Source of the DNA: Occultella glacieicola
GTDB lineage: Bacteria; Actinomycetota; Actinomycetes; Actinomycetales; Beutenbergiaceae
Reading direction: 5' to 3'
NCBI RefSeq assembly: GCF_004353825.1
Contig: NZ_SMNA01000006.1
Span: 1 to 64,000, forward strand
DNA: 64,000 bases
The translations under genes were made by a program, and so were the position numbers. The notes beneath the pieces were generated by a model. The model did no database searches. It saw only the letters and a list, made by a program, of their open reading frames with translations, and was not told the origin of the DNA. Positions 62,579-64,000 of this stretch are shown here, piece by piece. Numbering within the stretch: the first letter of the stretch is position 1; each line of letters begins with the position of its first letter.

Positions 62579-63934
62579 GTGGATCTGTTCGAAGCGGCCG
62601 GCACCGATGACGTCGGCGTCCCGCGGGCACGAGAGGGCGCCCCGCTCGCCGTCCGGATGCGGCCCGCCGTCCCTGCCGAGGTGCTCGGCCAGGACCATCT
62701 CCTCGAGCCCGGATCGCCCCTGCGACGGCTGATCGACCCGCCCGTGGCGGGGGCGCTGCCGCCGTCATCGGTGATCCTGTGGGGTCCGCCGGGCACCGGC
62801 AAGACGACGCTGGCCTACCTGGTCGCGCACGTGTCCGGTCGGCGGTTCGTGGAACTGTCCGCGGTCACCGCCGGGGTGAAGGACGTGCGGGCGGTCATCG
62901 AGGACGCGCGGCGGCGTCTCGCCGGCTCGGGCGGGGAGACGGTGCTGTTCATCGACGAGGTGCACCGGTTCTCCAAGACCCAGCAGGACGCGCTGTTGCC
63001 CGCCGTCGAGAACCGGTGGGTCACCCTCATGGCCGCCACCACGGAGAACCCGTCCTTCTCGGTGATCTCACCGCTGCTGTCGCGGTCGATCATGCTGACC
63101 CTGCGGCCGCTTGAGACCGAGGACCTCGACGCACTGCTGACCCGGGCGCTGACCGACGAACGGGGCCTGGCCGGCCGGGCGAGCCTCGCCGACGACGCCC
63201 GGGCCTACCTGTTGCGCCTGGCCGGAGGCGACGCGCGCAAGTCGCTCACGATCCTGGAGGCGGCGGCCGGCACCGCCCAGTCCGGCTCCGACGCCGGTGA
63301 CGTGGTGATCGGTCTGCAGGCCGTGGAGCGGGCCATCGACGTCGCGGCGGTGCGGTACGACCGCGACGGGGATCAGCACTACGACGTGATCAGTGCCTTC
63401 ATCAAGTCGATGCGGGGCAGCGACGTGGACGCGGCCCTGCACTATCTGGCCCGGATGATCGCCGCGGGGGAGGACCCCCGGTTCATCGCCCGCCGGATCG
63501 TGATCGCGGCGTCCGAGGACGTCGGGATGGCGGACCCCGCGGCCCTGCAGACGGCGATGGCCGCCGCGCAGGCGGTCGCGATGATCGGGATGCCCGAGGC
63601 GCGGATCATCCTCGGGCAGGCCGTCGTGCACGTGGCCACCGCTCCGAAGTCGAACGCCTCCTACAACGCGATCAACGCGGCTCTCGCGGACGTGCAGGCC
63701 GGGAAGGTGCCGCTGGTCCCGGCGCACCTGCGGGACGCGCACTACGCCGGGGCGAAGCGCATCGGGCACGGGCAGGGGTACGTGTACTCCCACGACGAGC
63801 CGCACGGCGTGGCCCGCCAGCAGTACCTCCCGGACGACCTGCGGGGCACCACGTACTACAGCCCCACCGACCGCGGCTACGAACGTGGCCTCACCGAACG
63901 GCTCGCCCGGATCCGCGCGATGCTCACCGACTGA
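62579..63934 (+). CDS. rarA: replication-associated recombination protein A (RarA/MgsA)
   Basis: This 451-residue AAA+ ATPase of the clamp-loader-like RarA/WRNIP1 family acts at stalled forks. Visible are Walker [10 protein letters not shown] (Lys75), Walker [10 protein letters not shown], sensor 1 AATTENPSF, and the family-specific C-terminal tetramerisation region with [22 protein letters not shown] and [14 protein letters not shown]. The start GTG 62579 is supported by the promoter hexamer. The same gene follows the aspS neighbourhood in mycobacteria. Confidence 0.95.
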   Translation: MDLFEAAGTDDVGVPRAREGAPLAVRMRPAVPAEVLGQDHLLEPGSPLRRLIDPPVAGALPPSSVILWGPPGTGKTTLAYLVAHVSGRRFVELSAVTAGVKDVRAVIEDARRRLAGSGGETVLFIDEVHRFSKTQQDALLPAVENRWVTLMAATTENPSFSVISPLLSRSIMLTLRPLETEDLDALLTRALTDERGLAGRASLADDARAYLLRLAGGDARKSLTILEAAAGTAQSGSDAGDVVIGLQAVERAIDVAAVRYDRDGDQHYDVISAFIKSMRGSDVDAALHYLARMIAAGEDPRFIARRIVIAASEDVGMADPAALQTAMAAAQAVAMIGMPEARIILGQAVVHVATAPKSNASYNAINAALADVQAGKVPLVPAHLRDAHYAGAKRIGHGQGYVYSHDEPHGVARQQYLPDDLRGTTYYSPTDRGYERGLTERLARIRAMLTD

Positions 63935-64000
63935 GAGCCGGCCGCGCTCCTCGCACCGTCAGGTCGCCGACGGGTGTCCGATCGAACGCAGGAAGGCGGT
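63935..64000. other. intergenic end of window
   Basis: The last 66 bases after rarA contain no complete gene, and I see no clear hairpin in them. Confidence 0.5.

Overview
The window is very GC-rich DNA with dense, mostly co-directional genes, many GTG starts and several probable leaderless promoters. It carries actinobacterial marker genes: PgsA-type phosphatidylinositol phosphate synthase, PimA, a phosphatidylinositol mannoside acyltransferase, a bifunctional Rel, and the thrS-HIT-pgsA-patA-pimA-pdxS-pdxT-yebC-ruvCAB-yajC-secDF-apt-rel-ppi-hisS-aspS order familiar from Mycobacterium and relatives. The source is therefore an actinomycete chromosome. Gene content and paired dynamin-like GTPases suggest Micrococcales, but the genus cannot be fixed from sequence reading alone.

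Region 1 (1-22269) is the distal part of a contractile injection system operon of the phage-tail-like (eCIS) type. In order it encodes the end of an unidentified protein, a hub/adaptor-like protein, a gpD-like hub, a separate gpV/gp5-like spike, a PAAR-like tip, a gp25-like wedge, a baseplate J/gp6-like protein and a tail protein I-like protein. A block of poorly recognisable accessory proteins follows: two fibre-like proteins sharing a DWN...HxHP module, two beta-rich proteins and an almost lysine-free 1101-residue helical protein. The operon ends with a 2110-residue RHS protein carrying two zinc-protease-like motifs and a 125-residue HEAT-like protein. Most junctions are ATGA/GTGA overlaps, so it reads as one transcription unit. 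Sheath, tube and AAA+ ATPase genes are not in view and would lie upstream. No capsid, terminase, integrase or lysis genes are seen.

Region 2 (22.3-26.5 kb) holds an M23 peptidase, a tRNA-Gly/Cys/Val operon on the minus strand, pabB-like aminodeoxychorismate/anthranilate synthase component I, tRNA-Val(CAC), a small minus-strand protein, an alpha/beta hydrolase and a small antitoxin-like helical protein.

Region 3 (26.5-46.1 kb) is conserved housekeeping. It contains thrS, the Ap4A-phosphorylase-like HIT protein, phosphatidylinositol and PIM synthesis (pgsA, patA-like, pimA), LemA-like and PrsW-like membrane proteins, PLP synthase (pdxS/pdxT) around a Nudix gene, yebC, Holliday-junction processing (ruvC, then ruvAB behind a probable LexA box), protein export (yajC, secD, secF), apt and rel.

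Region 4 (46.1-64 kb) has a DUF349 protein with a long EAPA repeat tract, a membrane-anchored cyclophilin, hisS, a DeaD-type helicase, two overlapping dynamin-like GTPases, aspS and a GNAT. It then has a collapsed vapBC locus that keeps a perfect 22-bp operator palindrome, an unknown gene coupled to an MMPL transporter, and rarA. The most interesting material is the eCIS accessory block with its RHS/double-zincin effector candidate, followed by the vapBC deletion scar.
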